Below are positions 14,504-15,175 of a DNA stretch of 15,175 nucleotides, one piece after another. The notes under the pieces were generated by a model. The model did not search any database. It was not told where the DNA came from and was given only the letters and a program-made list of their open reading frames with translations. The stretch covers positions 1 through 15,175 of the forward strand of contig URJY01000038.1 in assembly GCA_900548275.1 (NCBI GenBank), given 5' to 3'. The stretch is from an uncultured Opitutales bacterium (GTDB taxonomy: Bacteria; Verrucomicrobiota; Verrucomicrobiia; Opitutales; Intestinicryptomonadaceae). Position numbers and translations under genes: made by a program. The first letter of the stretch is position 1, and the number at the start of each line of letters is the position of its first letter.

Positions 14504-14740
14504 ATGGCAGCAAAGTTAAATTCAAAATCGGATGTCCCGTTTGAGTCCTCGCTGAAAGAGCTTGAAGACATTCTCGACCAACTGGAAAATCCGCAATTAC
14601 CGTTGTCCGACCTCGTCGAAAAATACAGTCGCGCACAGGCGTGCCTTGCCAACTGCCGCAAAAAACTCGACGAAGCCGAACTTGCCATAAAGAAGCTCTC
14701 GGGCGATTCCGTCGAAGACTTCAAACTTGAGAGCGAATAA
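14504..14740 (+). CDS. xseB: Exodeoxyribonuclease VII small subunit
   Basis: A 78-aa protein, the normal size for XseB, which joins the large subunit XseA to degrade single-stranded DNA into oligonucleotides. The family signature is clear: FESSLKELEDILDQLENPQL, then PLSDLVEKYSRAQACL and CRKKLDEAELAI, an antiparallel helical hairpin. I prefer the ATG at 14504 to the GTG at 14495, which would only add three residues. XseA is not in the window. dxs starts 45 bp downstream in the same direction; this pairing of xseB with isoprenoid genes is common in bacteria. The start lies 289 bp from the divergent deoA-like gene. Confidence 0.93.
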   Translation: MAAKLNSKSDVPFESSLKELEDILDQLENPQLPLSDLVEKYSRAQACLANCRKKLDEAELAIKKLSGDSVEDFKLESE

Positions 14741-14785
14741 CGCAACAACGCAACCTGCCGAAAGTGTAATTTAAAATTCGAAGAA

Positions 14786-15175
14786 ATGTCATTGCTAAGC
14801 GAAATTTCATCACCCGCCGATTTGAAAAAACTTCCGCCCGAATCGCTGCCCGAACTGGCAAGCGAAATCAGGCGCGAAATCATCGACGTAACATCGCAAA
14901 AAGGCGGACACGTCAGCCCGAACCTCGGGATAGTCGAACTTTCGATAGCCCTGCACAGGGTCTTCGACACGCCAAAAGACAAAATACTCTTCGACGTATC
15001 GCACCAGTGCTACACACACAAACTGCTGACGGGCAGAAACAACGACAAATTCAAAACACTCCGCCAAACGGGCGGAATCAGCGGATTCTGCAACCGCTTC
15101 GAGTCGGAACACGACGCGTTCGGGGCGGGACACGCGGGCACGGCGGCGTCGGCGGCACTCGGCTTGGCGGCGGCG
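14786..15175 (+). CDS. dxs: 1-deoxy-D-xylulose-5-phosphate synthase, N-terminal part (cut by window end)
   Basis: 130 codons are visible from ATG to the window edge. The product condenses pyruvate with glyceraldehyde 3-phosphate, the first step of the MEP isoprenoid pathway, using thiamine diphosphate. Family blocks in order: LPELASEIRREIIDV, GGHVSPNLGIVELSIALH (40-57), FDTPKDKILFDVSHQCYTHK (60-79), LLTGR, GGISGFCNRFESEHDAFGAG (96-115) and GHAGTAASAALGLA. The expected His residues at 42, 73 and 116 are present. The usual DVGHQ and GHSSTS are DVSHQ and GHAGTA here, so a divergent Dxs or Dxs-like transketolase is possible. It is likely co-transcribed with xseB. Confidence 0.87.
   Translation, partial: MSLLSEISSPADLKKLPPESLPELASEIRREIIDVTSQKGGHVSPNLGIVELSIALHRVFDTPKDKILFDVSHQCYTHKLLTGRNNDKFKTLRQTGGISGFCNRFESEHDAFGAGHAGTAASAALGLAAA

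Overview
The window looks like a chromosomal segment of an anaerobic member of the PVC bacteria, most likely Verrucomicrobiota or Lentisphaerota. This is inferred from gene content only: a secreted Gfo/Idh/MocA oxidoreductase paired with a ThuA-domain protein, exported proteins with twin-arginine-like leaders, a one-chain pyruvate:ferredoxin oxidoreductase that points to anaerobic metabolism, and few Shine-Dalgarno sequences. No rRNA or tRNA is present to fix the taxonomy.

Layout. Positions 1-148 hold the 3' end of an IS3-family (IS150-like) insertion sequence: the last 35 transposase codons and the right terminal repeat. Leftward from 4340 to 188 runs a two-gene operon, Gfo/Idh/MocA oxidoreductase then ThuA/discoidin protein, probably for oxidation and processing of sugars outside the cytoplasm. 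A divergent 373-bp promoter region separates it from nifJ (4714-8274, rightward). Between nifJ and the convergent pyrimidine nucleoside phosphorylase gene (deoA-like, 12880-14214, leftward) lies an accessory island. Its outer parts, 8275-8991 and 12098-12879, are related multi-palindrome arrays in inverted orientation. Its core carries a secreted beta-helix (pectate-lyase-like) protein, an exported calcineurin-like phosphoesterase, and the C-terminal half of a TIM-barrel sugar isomerase/epimerase. To the right, xseB and the start of dxs run rightward from 14504.

The most unusual signal is in the two arrays. Directly after the stop codons of both nifJ and deoA sits a roughly 130-nt nested stem-loop with a GC-rich terminator hairpin at its tip. 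The two copies keep the fold although both arms of one stem have changed together, and the non-Watson-Crick pairs are G-U in the transcribed strand. That pattern suggests a conserved RNA structure at gene ends rather than a plain DNA repeat. Behind each copy lie further shared modules, several being hairpins followed by T runs, with tandem amplification, half-palindromes and a truncated third copy.

Two genes deserve individual attention. The nucleoside phosphorylase keeps its pyrimidine-binding residues but has lost most of the family's phosphate-binding loop. The isomerase fragment starts in frame directly behind the phosphoesterase stop codon and still has all four expected metal ligands, so it looks like the product of a deletion or fusion. 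All functional assignments come from reading motifs by eye; no database search was possible.
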